DNA of 64,000 nucleotides. Origin: CAVZRC01 sp963777695. GTDB taxonomy: Bacteria; Planctomycetota; Planctomycetia; Isosphaerales; Isosphaeraceae. The notes below the pieces were generated by a model. The model worked only from the letters and a program-made list of their open reading frames with translations. It was not told the origin of the DNA and did no database searches. A program made the translations under genes and the position numbers. The stretch covers positions 3,162,001-3,226,000 of the forward strand of contig CAVZRC010000003.1 of NCBI GenBank assembly GCA_963777695.1, in the 5' to 3' direction. Below are positions 28,585-36,800 of the stretch, piece by piece. Each line of letters opens with the position of its first letter. Position 1 is the first letter of the stretch.

Positions 28585-28866
28585 TTGACCGCATGCGAAC
28601 GAGAGTTCATGGATCTCTACGTCAGGTAAGAATTCTTGCATGATTATCAGGGTTACGCCCAGACCCTCTCTCGAGATCGAGATATCCGGTACGATCATTA
28701 TGCCAGAATGTGGCCGTTCTATATGGATGCTTGGAATTCGAAGGGGGGATTCTCGGACTATGTCCCACCCCTCCCGGCGAATCCTACACCCCCCTGCCCC
28801 TGGGCTTCTCGAGAAGTGTTCGAGGCTCGGATTGCCGAACTGGAGTCCCTGGTTCATTCGGAATGA
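28585..28866 (+). pseudogene. Copy 2 of the trio, in-frame stop codon
   Basis: The second tandem paralog. From a TTG at 28585, preceded by the strong site GGAGGAGAAATCGATC, the frame reads TACEREFMDLYVR, then TAA at 28627-28629, then continues in the same frame with EFLHDYQGYAQTLSRDR, YDHYARMWPFYMDAW, PPLPANPTPPCPW and REVFEARIAELESLVHSE. Alignment with copy 1 is collinear across the stop, so a single substitution or error has interrupted it. A TTG at 28636 could restart translation and give 76 residues. The product is otherwise intact, so it may be a recent pseudogene or a sequencing error. It ends seven bases before copy 3. Confidence 0.6.
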
Positions 28867-28873
28867 GCTCAGC

Positions 28874-29173
28874 ATGCTCACACTGACTAGTCTCCAACGA
28901 GACTTCCTCGACCGCTTCTACACCGAGATGGTGGACACTGAAGTGGGCTCTGCGACAGCCTTAGCCCGCCAACATGGTTTCACTTACCAGCATTTCAATC
29001 AGTTGTGGGATTCTTACATTAGTTCCTGGGGGGGAGATTTACGGGTTTGGGGACGACCCTATCCACCGCCCTCTCCTCCGCCCGCCACTCCCGTCTACCC
29101 CCGGCCGAATCTGACGGCTCTCGAGGAAGAGTTGAAGCTCGATGAGGCCGGATTGGAAGTGGCGTCATCATGA
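28874..29173 (+). CDS. Small paralogous protein, copy 3 of the trio
   Basis: A 99-residue unknown protein, the third member of the tandem series. It keeps the plan of copies 1 and 2: LQRDFLDRFYTEMVD, ATALARQHGFTYQHFNQLWDSYISSWGG, a Pro-rich bridge (YPPPSPPPATPVYPRP), and a final acidic helix (LTALEEELKLDEAG). It is more diverged than copies 1 and 2 are from each other. ATG at 28874, seven bases after the stop of copy 2. An AT-richer intergenic region of 168 bases separates it from the Y-family polymerase gene. Confidence 0.55.
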   Translation: MLTLTSLQRDFLDRFYTEMVDTEVGSATALARQHGFTYQHFNQLWDSYISSWGGDLRVWGRPYPPPSPPPATPVYPRPNLTALEEELKLDEAGLEVASS

Positions 29174-29341
29174 ACTCCCTTTCGAGTCCTGCGGCACAAT
29201 CGGCATGATTCCACCTGGCCAGATTCAGCCACCTGCCTTCCTGATCCCGAAACCATCGTAAATCCTCCGAATCCTCCGCATCTCCACGTCGGATTACAGG
29301 TCTTCTTGACCGATCCGCCCGTACAGAATAAACTTTCGTCC

Positions 29342-30581
29342 ATGTGGACGCGCGTTAGCACCAGTGCGGTGGGCCATCTCGACGCGGACTGTTTCTACGT
29401 GTCGGCGGAGCGGGTGCGCGATGCGTTCTTGATCGACAAGCCGGTGGGGGTGCTGGGCAACCAGGGCGCGTGCGTGATCGCCAAGAGCTACGAGATGAAG
29501 GCCGCCGGGGTCTCGACGGGGATGCCGATCTGGGATGCGCTGGTGAAGTGTCCGACGGGCGTGTACGTCAAGCGGGATTTCCGCTGGTACGAGGTCCTGA
29601 GCCGGCTGATGCTGGGGATCGTGCGGGAGTGGTCGCCGCGGGTGGAGTACTACTCGATCGACGAGTTCTTCTTCGCGGCGACGCCGGGTCCGGGCCAGAC
29701 GTACCAGGACCTGGCGGTCTCGATCCGGGACGAGGTCCAGGAGCGGATGGGGGTGCCGGTGACGGTGGGGATCGCCCGATCGCGGACGCTGGCCAAGCTG
29801 ATCTCGGACGCGGCCAAGCCCCACGGCGCGCTGGCGGTGCTCGACCGTCGGGCCGAGGAGGAGCTGCTGGCCGACCGGCCGGTGACCGAGATCACCGGGA
29901 TCGCCGGCCGGCGCCGCCCGGCTCTCGCCCTGGGGGATCGTCACCTGCCTCGACCTGGCGCGGGCCGACCGCCGGCTGGTCCGGGCGCTGCTGACGGCCA
30001 CCGGCGAGGCGCTGTGGTGGGAGCTCAATGGCGAGGCCGTCCACCCGATCCAGAACCGTCGGCCGGCGCACAAGGCGTTATCGCGGGGCGGCAGCTTCGG
30101 CGAGGCGACCGCCGAGCCGGTCGTCCTCTACGCCTGGCTGGTGCGCAACCTCGAGCGGCTGATCGAGGAGCTCGAATACCACGGCGTGGCCGCCGGCCGC
30201 CTGACCGTCTGCATCCCCTACAAGAACGGCCAGTCCGGCGTCGGCCAGATGAGCCTCGGGGTCCCCAGCGACCGGTTCGACATCCTCCTGGATGCGGCCC
30301 GCCCCTGCCTCCGCAGGGCCTGGCTCCCTCGCATCCCGGCCACGCACATGCACCTGATCGCCGAGGACCTCACCACCAGGCGGGATTGTCCCCTGGACCT
30401 GTTCGACCCGCCGGCGCAACGCGACCAGGCCCTGGCCATCGCGCGACTCAAGCGCGAGATCAACGCCCGCCACGGCCGGTTCGTCATCCGCAGCGCCGCC
30501 ACGCTCCCGCTGGCCCCGATCTACCGCGATAGCGCCAACGAATATGATATTTGCGACATCCGGGGGAAGTCATGTTTTTAG
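29342..30581 (+). CDS. Y-family DNA polymerase, frame break near 29915
   Basis: A translesion polymerase of the UmuC/DinB superfamily, about 413 residues after one frame correction. Catalytic acids are visible in HLDADCFYVSAERV (D14, D16) and YSIDEFFF (D107, E108). CVIAKSYEMKAAGVSTGMP and VPVTVGIARSRTLAKLISDAAKPHG are the fingers/palm signatures. The first frame runs to TEITGIAGRR. The correct continuation is the frame reading WGIVTCLDLARADRRLV, ALWWELNGEAVHP, KALSRGGSFG and IPATHMHLIAEDL, ending at TAG 30579. The break lies in a GC-rich GCC/CGG run. Such polymerases copy past lesions with low fidelity. An SRAP-like gene follows after an inverted-repeat element, suggesting a DNA damage tolerance pair. 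Confidence 0.8.
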
Positions 30582-30761
30582 TAGTAGGCAGTGGGCAGTA
30601 AGCAGTAGGCAGTGGAAGAAGGGACAAGAGCCAGAGTCGGCCCCGAAATCGCGCGATTCCTCATCGCTACCAACCAAGCCCCGAATTACGCACTAACCTG
30701 CTTCACGCACAATCGAATATTTGGATATTACTGCCTACTGCCTACTGCCCACTGCCTACTA
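30580..30761. repeat. Inverted-repeat element with CAGTAGGCAGT arms
   Basis: The left arm 30580-30613 (AGTAGTAGGCAGTGGGCAGTA and AGCAGTAGGCAGT) and the right arm 30729-30761 (ACTGCCTACTGCC, TACTGCCCACTGCCTACTA) are reverse complements with one mismatch over more than 30 bases. Each arm contains two or three imperfect copies of GTAGGCAGT. The 115-base core has no gene. The element begins at the polymerase stop codon and ends just before the SRAP-like ATG, so it fills the whole intergenic gap. It looks like a small MITE/REP-type insertion. Confidence 0.7.
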
Positions 30762-30769
30762 CCCAGAAA

Positions 30770-31237
30770 ATGTGCATCGGAATCGCCCTGGCATGGAGTG
30801 AATTGCCCAAGGAGCTGATCGGGCGGCACGGGCTGGATCGTCGCGTCCACGAGCGCGGGGGCGAGTGGGAGGTGCGCTTCCTCTACCGCGACCGCGTCCC
30901 CCGGTTGCCGATCTGGCGCGACGGCCGGCTCCAGGTCGTGCGCTGGGGCAACGGCCGGGGCGAGAGCCGGTTCCTGCCGCGTACCGGCTGGACCTGGCTG
31001 TCGACCATCCAGGAAGGATACTGGCGCGGCCTCAATCCGGTCCCCGTCGACATCCCCGCCTCGCTGGGCCTGGATCGCGGGGTCTGGTACCGCATCCGGC
31101 AAGGGATCCGCGGCCTGCTCGTGCCCGACGAGCGCGGCAACGCCGTCGTCTACATGATCTGCGAGCCCGCCAGCCATTATTATCAGGTCATGACCCGCTC
31201 GAACCGCATGCCCGTCCTGATCGAGGAGCGGATCTAA
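30770..31237 (+). CDS. Divergent SRAP (YedK/HMCES)-like protein
   Basis: A 155-residue protein beginning MCIGIALAW; cysteine at position 2 is the catalytic and DNA-crosslinking residue of SRAP proteins. Further parallels to that family are LPIWRDGRLQVVRWGN (compare the PV..WG.. strand), RGLLVPDERGN, and near the end ICEPASHYYQVMTRSNRMPVLI, which follows the TTEPAN...HDRMPVIL pattern, with the usual histidine apparently replaced. SRAP proteins shield abasic sites in single-stranded DNA and often accompany translesion polymerases. Here the gene sits just downstream of a Y-family polymerase. Family membership is my inference from these blocks; it is shorter than E. coli YedK (about 222 residues). 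Confidence 0.55.
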   Translation: MCIGIALAWSELPKELIGRHGLDRRVHERGGEWEVRFLYRDRVPRLPIWRDGRLQVVRWGNGRGESRFLPRTGWTWLSTIQEGYWRGLNPVPVDIPASLGLDRGVWYRIRQGIRGLLVPDERGNAVVYMICEPASHYYQVMTRSNRMPVLIEERI

Positions 31238-31413
31238 CGGGGACCTCTCGCAGAGAGTGCCTGTTGCGCCCTCCGTGAGGGCCGGCCTCGAGCATTGTAT
31301 TCGACATGTGCCGTGCTTTATGATGGTATCCTCTCGCCCGGTCTGGATACGACTCGACTGGTCTTCCGACTCAACGCGATGGCAGAGTGATCGCGTCTTT
31401 ACGGAGAATTTCC

Positions 31414-32172
31414 GTGGCGACAGGCGCAACAAGACCGGTGACGATCTCCGGGCCTACGATTACTGCGATCGGCTGGATCCCCTATCAACCGCTTTTCGGC
31501 AGACGACTCCCTCTCGCTTACGCCAAGCACCCCCAAGCCCTTGCCCTGCGGGCCGTGCTACGGACCGGTAACCGGCCCGAGCCGCCACCGCAATTCCTCG
31601 GCCTCGTCGGATATCGCGGCTTCATTGACACGTATAACTTCCGGGCGGCGCTTTGCCTGTCAGATGTGAAGCTCATTTGCCACCCCGAAGGCGTCCGCAA
31701 CGCCGAGCTGGTCGCCAAGTCCAGTGACTTCATCGGTTACACTCCTTTACAAGTCAAAGGTAGTTTCGGCAAATTCCGCTACGATTTCGTGTGGCACGAG
31801 AAGGGCGACGGGTCGATCTGGACCGAGAAGCTCGGTGCGAGCCCGAACCATGCGACGATACGTCGGACCATCGAGTTCCGCGTCGGCCGGATGGGTAATC
31901 TCGGGTCACGAATCCTCTCGGGCTCTTATGCGCCTTGTGCCTGGATGTCAATCGAGTACAGGTTGCAGCGGTTTGGTCCGGCTCAAATCGACATACGCGG
32001 GTCGCTGATCCCGAGCCGGTCGATCTATCAATCCTGGCGGCGGAGTCAGCGTCATTCGATGCTCGCCATCACCGGTGCCCAAATCAGTGACTTCTTGAGC
32101 ACGGGTGCAGACCTTCCAGCCCCTGGGAAACTCCACGTTGAGCTTCTAGTTCCGACCGAACCATCCGTGTAG
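31414..32172 (+). CDS. Unknown protein, first gene of a three-gene cassette
   Basis: Not recognised. From GTG 31414 (preceded by GGAGAATTTCC) it is 252 residues; a GTG at 31387 would add nine. Visible blocks are ITAIGWIPYQPLFGRRLPLAYAKHP, LGLVGYRGFIDTYNFRAALCLSDVKLICHPEG, FIGYTPLQVKGSFGKFRYDFVWHEKGDGSIW and MLAITGAQISDFL. It is beta-rich and basic, with no signal peptide or long membrane helix. GC content is below that of the neighbours. The next gene starts 26 bases downstream, so the three genes 31414-33555 are probably one operon. It could belong to an acquired accessory unit, as flanking repeats lie on both sides. Confidence 0.5.
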   Translation: MATGATRPVTISGPTITAIGWIPYQPLFGRRLPLAYAKHPQALALRAVLRTGNRPEPPPQFLGLVGYRGFIDTYNFRAALCLSDVKLICHPEGVRNAELVAKSSDFIGYTPLQVKGSFGKFRYDFVWHEKGDGSIWTEKLGASPNHATIRRTIEFRVGRMGNLGSRILSGSYAPCAWMSIEYRLQRFGPAQIDIRGSLIPSRSIYQSWRRSQRHSMLAITGAQISDFLSTGADLPAPGKLHVELLVPTEPSV

Positions 32173-32198
32173 AATTGTGATTGAGGAGGGGACGTCCC

Positions 32199-32714
32199 AT
32201 GAAGATAGACGATTTCTTAACGAAGATCCTACACCGCTCCCTCGGGGCATGGCGCCATCGCCCGTTCCCGACGAAGTTTGCATCGAACATCCTCTCAGCC
32301 CTCCGGTCGGAAGTGACGTTCGAGCAGGGAACTGGGAAGACCCTTTTCGTTCATGTCAAACAGGTTGAGCGCGGCGATAACCCGTTCCGGGAAGATTTTA
32401 GCATCCGTTTTCACCTTTCGAGCGATCCGCCGAAATGGGAACCGGGAACCGTAGAAACGACGGACGTTCCAATCGGGGTCACGGAGGTCATCAGCAGCGA
32501 GGCTGCTCCTGACGCCGACTTTTTCTTCCGATTCAACAAGGCCAGGAGCCTGTCGCAGAATATCGAGCGGCTCCGCAGGTCCGTCGAGAACCATTTATCC
32601 CGTGCCGACTTGGCCCGCATGTTCACTGACCACCCGGCGGCAATCGTCCCGCCGAGTGAATTACTCTCTGTCGCAAAGCCAACCTCTGTGCCTCTGCATG
32701 AAACTCTCGATTAA
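32199..32714 (+). CDS. Unknown protein, second gene of a three-gene cassette
   Basis: Not recognised. A 171-residue protein from ATG 32199, preceded by GAGGAGGGGACGTCCC, a strong ribosome binding site. It opens with a helix (MKIDDFLTKILHRSLG), then beta-rich segments (TLFVHVKQVERGDNPFREDFSIRFHL), a Thr/Val-rich stretch, and two helices (ARSLSQNIERLRRSVENHLSRADLARM). No membrane helix or metal motif. It lies 26 bases after the first cassette gene and 46 before the third. Function cannot be assigned from sequence. Confidence 0.5.
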   Translation: MKIDDFLTKILHRSLGAWRHRPFPTKFASNILSALRSEVTFEQGTGKTLFVHVKQVERGDNPFREDFSIRFHLSSDPPKWEPGTVETTDVPIGVTEVISSEAAPDADFFFRFNKARSLSQNIERLRRSVENHLSRADLARMFTDHPAAIVPPSELLSVAKPTSVPLHETLD

Positions 32715-32760
32715 GAGGGGACGAAACCCCAACTCCATCCCCGAGACAGGGAGTCGTCCC

Positions 32761-33555
32761 ATGCCCGACCCGTCCTCGAAGCCCGGATCGAAGCCAGCCG
32801 GTACGCAACCGGCATCGCGACCGGCCCCAACGCCCAAGGGACCGAAAACGCCCCCGAGCCCCGCGGCCACGGCTCGGCCGGCCCCGGCTCGACCGACCGC
32901 CGTGGCGACGACGCCCGTGACCGGCTCGACCGACCTGCCCATCAGCGTGGCCGTCGCGGCCGGTTCGGGCGAGGGTAGCACGGTCACGGCGCGGAAGGCG
33001 GGCAGCCTGCGCGACATGGCCTTGCCGGTCAACCCGCGAGAGGTCGGCGTCAAGGCCGCGCTCCAACACCTGGCCAAGGCGGTCAACATCGCCTTCCAGG
33101 CCGACTTCGGCGAGAACTTCCTCGAGTCGGTCTACCAGGCGGCGATCGTCCGTCGCGGCGAGGTCAACATCGTCCACAAGGAATACTTCGGCTTCGGCGA
33201 TAGCTGGTTCGGCCAGTTCGGCCGGCTGATCCGCTCGATGCAATTGACCCTCGACGGCCCCGACCCGGCCTCTCCCGAAGGGCAGAAACGGATCGCCGAA
33301 AAAGGCCCTTCGACGATCCGCGGGATCTTCAACCTCATCGGTCGCAAGCTCGACCTGGTCTCCGAATATGAGGACCGCGTGCCGGCCTATGTCGAGCAGA
33401 TGTTCGACCGGCTCGAAGCCTCGGGCATCATCCTCGGCTGGGACCGCAACGATTGGGAGATCTGGACGACTCAGATCGGCCTCGATATCCGGATCGCTCC
33501 CAAGGAGGAAGTCACGGCCGAGACCGAAGCCCAGATGACCGAGGACCCCGATTAA
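32761..33555 (+). CDS. Unknown protein with Pro/Ala-rich N-terminus, third cassette gene
   Basis: Not recognised. A 264-residue protein from ATG 32761 (GGGAGTCGTCCC upstream). Residues 1-75 are a disordered Pro/Ala/Thr/Lys linker (KPGSKPAGTQPASRPAPTPK). The folded part, about 85-250, has AALQHLAKAVNIAFQADFGENFLESVYQAAIVRRGEVNIVHKEYFGFGDSWFG, a Trp/Phe-rich core, and GLDIRIAPKEE near the end; the tail is acidic. No signal peptide is seen. It is the last gene of the cassette; a dispersed repeat copy begins 28 bases after its stop. Confidence 0.55.
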   Translation: MPDPSSKPGSKPAGTQPASRPAPTPKGPKTPPSPAATARPAPARPTAVATTPVTGSTDLPISVAVAAGSGEGSTVTARKAGSLRDMALPVNPREVGVKAALQHLAKAVNIAFQADFGENFLESVYQAAIVRRGEVNIVHKEYFGFGDSWFGQFGRLIRSMQLTLDGPDPASPEGQKRIAEKGPSTIRGIFNLIGRKLDLVSEYEDRVPAYVEQMFDRLEASGIILGWDRNDWEIWTTQIGLDIRIAPKEEVTAETEAQMTEDPD

Positions 33556-33582
33556 TCGAATTTCGCGGCACGGTCATCCCCC

Positions 33583-33712
33583 GAGAGGCTGTGAATCAAT
33601 CAATTCCAGATGACAGATTGCGAATCGCGAATAAATCTAAAGCCACGAGCGTCAAGGGCTTATGGATTCGCGATCCGGAATCCGCGATCGGCAATCCGAT
33701 CCTTTCACAAGC
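33583..33712. repeat. Dispersed 130-bp repeat, copy B
   Basis: Second copy of the element at 11704-11832, in the same orientation and again just downstream of a coding region. Conserved stretches include GAGAGGCTGTGAATCAATC, ATTCCAGATGACAGATTGCG and GGCTTATGGATTCGCGATC. The remaining 33556-33868 interval holds no gene; it is the leader of the long TPR-glycosyltransferase gene. Confidence 0.7.
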
Positions 33713-33868
33713 TCTGAACCCCTCCACCACCCGATAGCCGACATCGGCCATCCCGGCTCAAGAGGGACCGCTTTGTCCGGAATACGCGCCCAAAGTTAGA
33801 ATCAATACCTCGGATGCGGCGGGATGACGGTGTCCCGTCATCGTGGACACAAGGGCGGAGGGACGGTC

Positions 33869-36800
33869 GTGGACGATCTTGGGACGGCCTGGGAACATCA
33901 ACGGGCCGGGCGGTTTCTCGAGGCCGAGGCATGCTATCGCCGCTTCCTTGAGACTGATCCCGGCCACGCAGAAGGTTGGGCGGCACTCGGCGGCCTGGCC
34001 TTCCGCCGACAGGACCTCGACGAAGCCATCCGTTGCTACCTCCGCAGCCTCGCATTGAAGCCGGGGGCGGCGGACGTCCTCACCAGCCTCGGCGCGGCCT
34101 ACGCGATCAAGCGCGACTTTGTTGCGGCCGAGCAGACGCTCCGTCAGGCGACCGCAGTTCGGCCCCCGTTCATCGAGGCGTATCGCAACCTGGGACACGC
34201 GCTCCGCGATCAGGGCAAGTATGACGAGGCGGCGGAAGCCTACCAGCGAGCGAGTCGGCTACGCCCCGACGACGTCAATATCCTGAGCAACCTCGGCATC
34301 GCGCTTCGCAAGGCGAACCGTGCAGTCGATGCCGTCGGGCCCCTGGCCGCAGCAACCAGGCTCGCGCCGGGAGAGATTGAACTCCACCAGCTCCTGGGTT
34401 ATTCACTGGCGGAGGCCGGACGCTTCCGCGAGGCCGAAGCCGCCTTCCGCGACGCCCTGGAGCTCGATCCGAAGGAAGCCACGAGTTATAGCGGCCTGGG
34501 TTTCGTCCTGCTAGGAGCGAAGCGTTTCGCAGAAGCCGAGGCTTCGTGCCGCGAGGCGATCCGGCTCAACCCTCAGCTCGTCGGGGGCCATCAGAATCTC
34601 GGCAATGTTTTCCTCGACCTCGACCGCTACGACGAGGCGCTCGCCTGCTACGCGACCGCGCTCGCGATGTCCCGGGACTTACCCGATGTCCATAATAATG
34701 TCGGCATCGCCCTCGGGAGGACCGGCCGACTCGAGGATGCGGTTCGTGCCTACGACCGTGCCATCACCCTGAATCCGAACCATCTCGACGCGCGGAAGAA
34801 TCGCGCGATCATGAAGCTCTCGCTCGGCAATTATGTCGAGGGATTCGCCGAATTCGAGTCTCGGTTGGCGTTCAACGACGCCGTCCGCGTCGACTTCACC
34901 CAACCCGTCTGGAAAGGTGAGCCGATCGCCGGCAAGTCAATCTTGCTAGTCGCCGAACAAGGGTTCGGCGATAACATCCAGTTCATCCGCTTTGCCCCCA
35001 AGGTCAAGGCACTTGGCGCGACGGTCGTATTCCGATGCTTCAAGCCGCTCATGACGCTCTTCGCACATTTCCCAAGGGTTGATATCTTGATCCCGGAAGG
35101 GGACCCCTTGCCCCCGTTCGACGTGCATGTCCCGCTGGCCAGTCTCGCGGCCGTCTTCCGGACCCGCCTCGAGGATGTTCCCGGGATACTGCGTGTCCCC
35201 TATCTTCATGCCGACCATCAATTGGTAGAGCACTGGAAGGCTCGCCTGGGCCTCCGCGCACCCGGCGAGCTTCGCGTCGGGATCTGCTGGCAGGGGAACC
35301 CGACCCACCTCGGTGACCGTTTTCGCTCGGTACCGCTCGCGTCGTTCGTGCCGCTCGCCGACGTGCCGGGTGTGAGGCTGATCAGCCTCCAGAAGAATCA
35401 TGGCCTCGAACAGATCGCTCCCCTGGCCGACCGGCTTCCCCTGCTCGACCTCCGCGAGAGCACGCGGTTCGAGGACACCGCCGCGCTGATGTCGCTACTG
35501 GACCTCGTGATCACGATCGATTCGGCTCCCGTTCATCTCGCCGGCGCACTGGGCATACCAACCTGGCTGGCACTATCGACCGCACCCGAGTGGCGCTGGC
35601 TCGCCGGCCGCGAGGACTCGCCCTGGTACCCCACGGTCCGGATCTTCCGGCAGCGGCAACCCCACGACTGGGACGATGTGTTCCGGCGGATGGCCCGAGC
35701 CCTCGTCGAATTGGCCTCGAGGCCGCGGCATGGCACCATCGTCAAGCCAATCTCGGCCGGTGATCCCGATCGTGCCGAGGGCTGGGCGGCACTCGGCGGC
35801 GCGGCCTTCGGGCGACAGGACCTCGACGAGGCCATCCGTTGCTACCTCCATAGCCTCACGTTGAAGCCGGGGGCGGCAGATATCCTCACGAGCCTCGGTG
35901 CGGCCTATGCCCTCAAGCGTGACTTCGCCGCGGCCGAGCAGGCGCTCCGCCAGGCGACCGCGGTCCGGCCCCCTTTCCGCGAGGCGTATCGCAACCTGGG
36001 TCACGCGCTCCGCGATCAAGGCAAGTATGCCGAGGCGGAGGAAGCCTACCGCCAAGCGATCGAACTGGATCCGACCGACGCCGGGAGTCACCACGGCCTG
36101 GGATTTGTCCAGAGGAGAGGGAATCGCCTCGACGCGGCCGAGGCTTCCTTTCGCGAGGCCATCCGGCGGAATCCTCGGCTCGTCGAAGCCCACCAGAACC
36201 TGGGCAACACCCTGCTCGAGATGAACCGCTATGAAGAAGCCCTCGCCTGCCACGCAACGGCGATCGAACTACGGCCCGACGCGCCCGAGGTCCATAACAA
36301 TCTCGGCGTCGCACTCGATGGTATCGGCCGGTATGAAGACGCGATCCGGGCGTATGATCGGGCGATCGCCTTGAATCCGGAGTATGCCGATGCGCGATTC
36401 AACCGCGCGATGATGAAACTCATGCTCGGCGATTGCGTCGAGGGATTCGTCGAATACGAGTGGCGCTGGATGTGTCGCGGATTCGTGCTTCCCGACTTAA
36501 CCCAGCCCCTCTGGAGGGGTGAGCCGATCGCCGGCAAGACCATCTTGCTGATCGCCGAGCAAGGGCTGGGCGATACCATCCAGTTCATCCGGTTCGCCCC
36601 CAAGGTCAAGAACCTCGGCGCGACGGTGGTGTTCCGATGCCCCGCGCCGCTCTTCCATCTCTTCACCGGAGCCCCGGGGATCGATGTCCTCGATCCCGAC
36701 GGGGGACCCTTGCCCCACTTCGACGTGTATGTGCCGTTGATCAGCCTCGCGGCCATCTTCGGGACCAGGCTCGAAGACATTGCCGACGTCCACCCCGTCC

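Noticed and set aside
29900..29940. Programmed frameshift in the Y-family polymerase.
   Set aside because: No slippery heptamer with a downstream pseudoknot is evident, and many other genes in the window show similar single-base breaks, so error is the simpler cause.
30580..30761. Repeated GTAGGCAGT units considered as a CRISPR array.
   Set aside because: The units are adjacent or inverted, without regular spacers, and form two arms of one inverted repeat; no cas gene is near.
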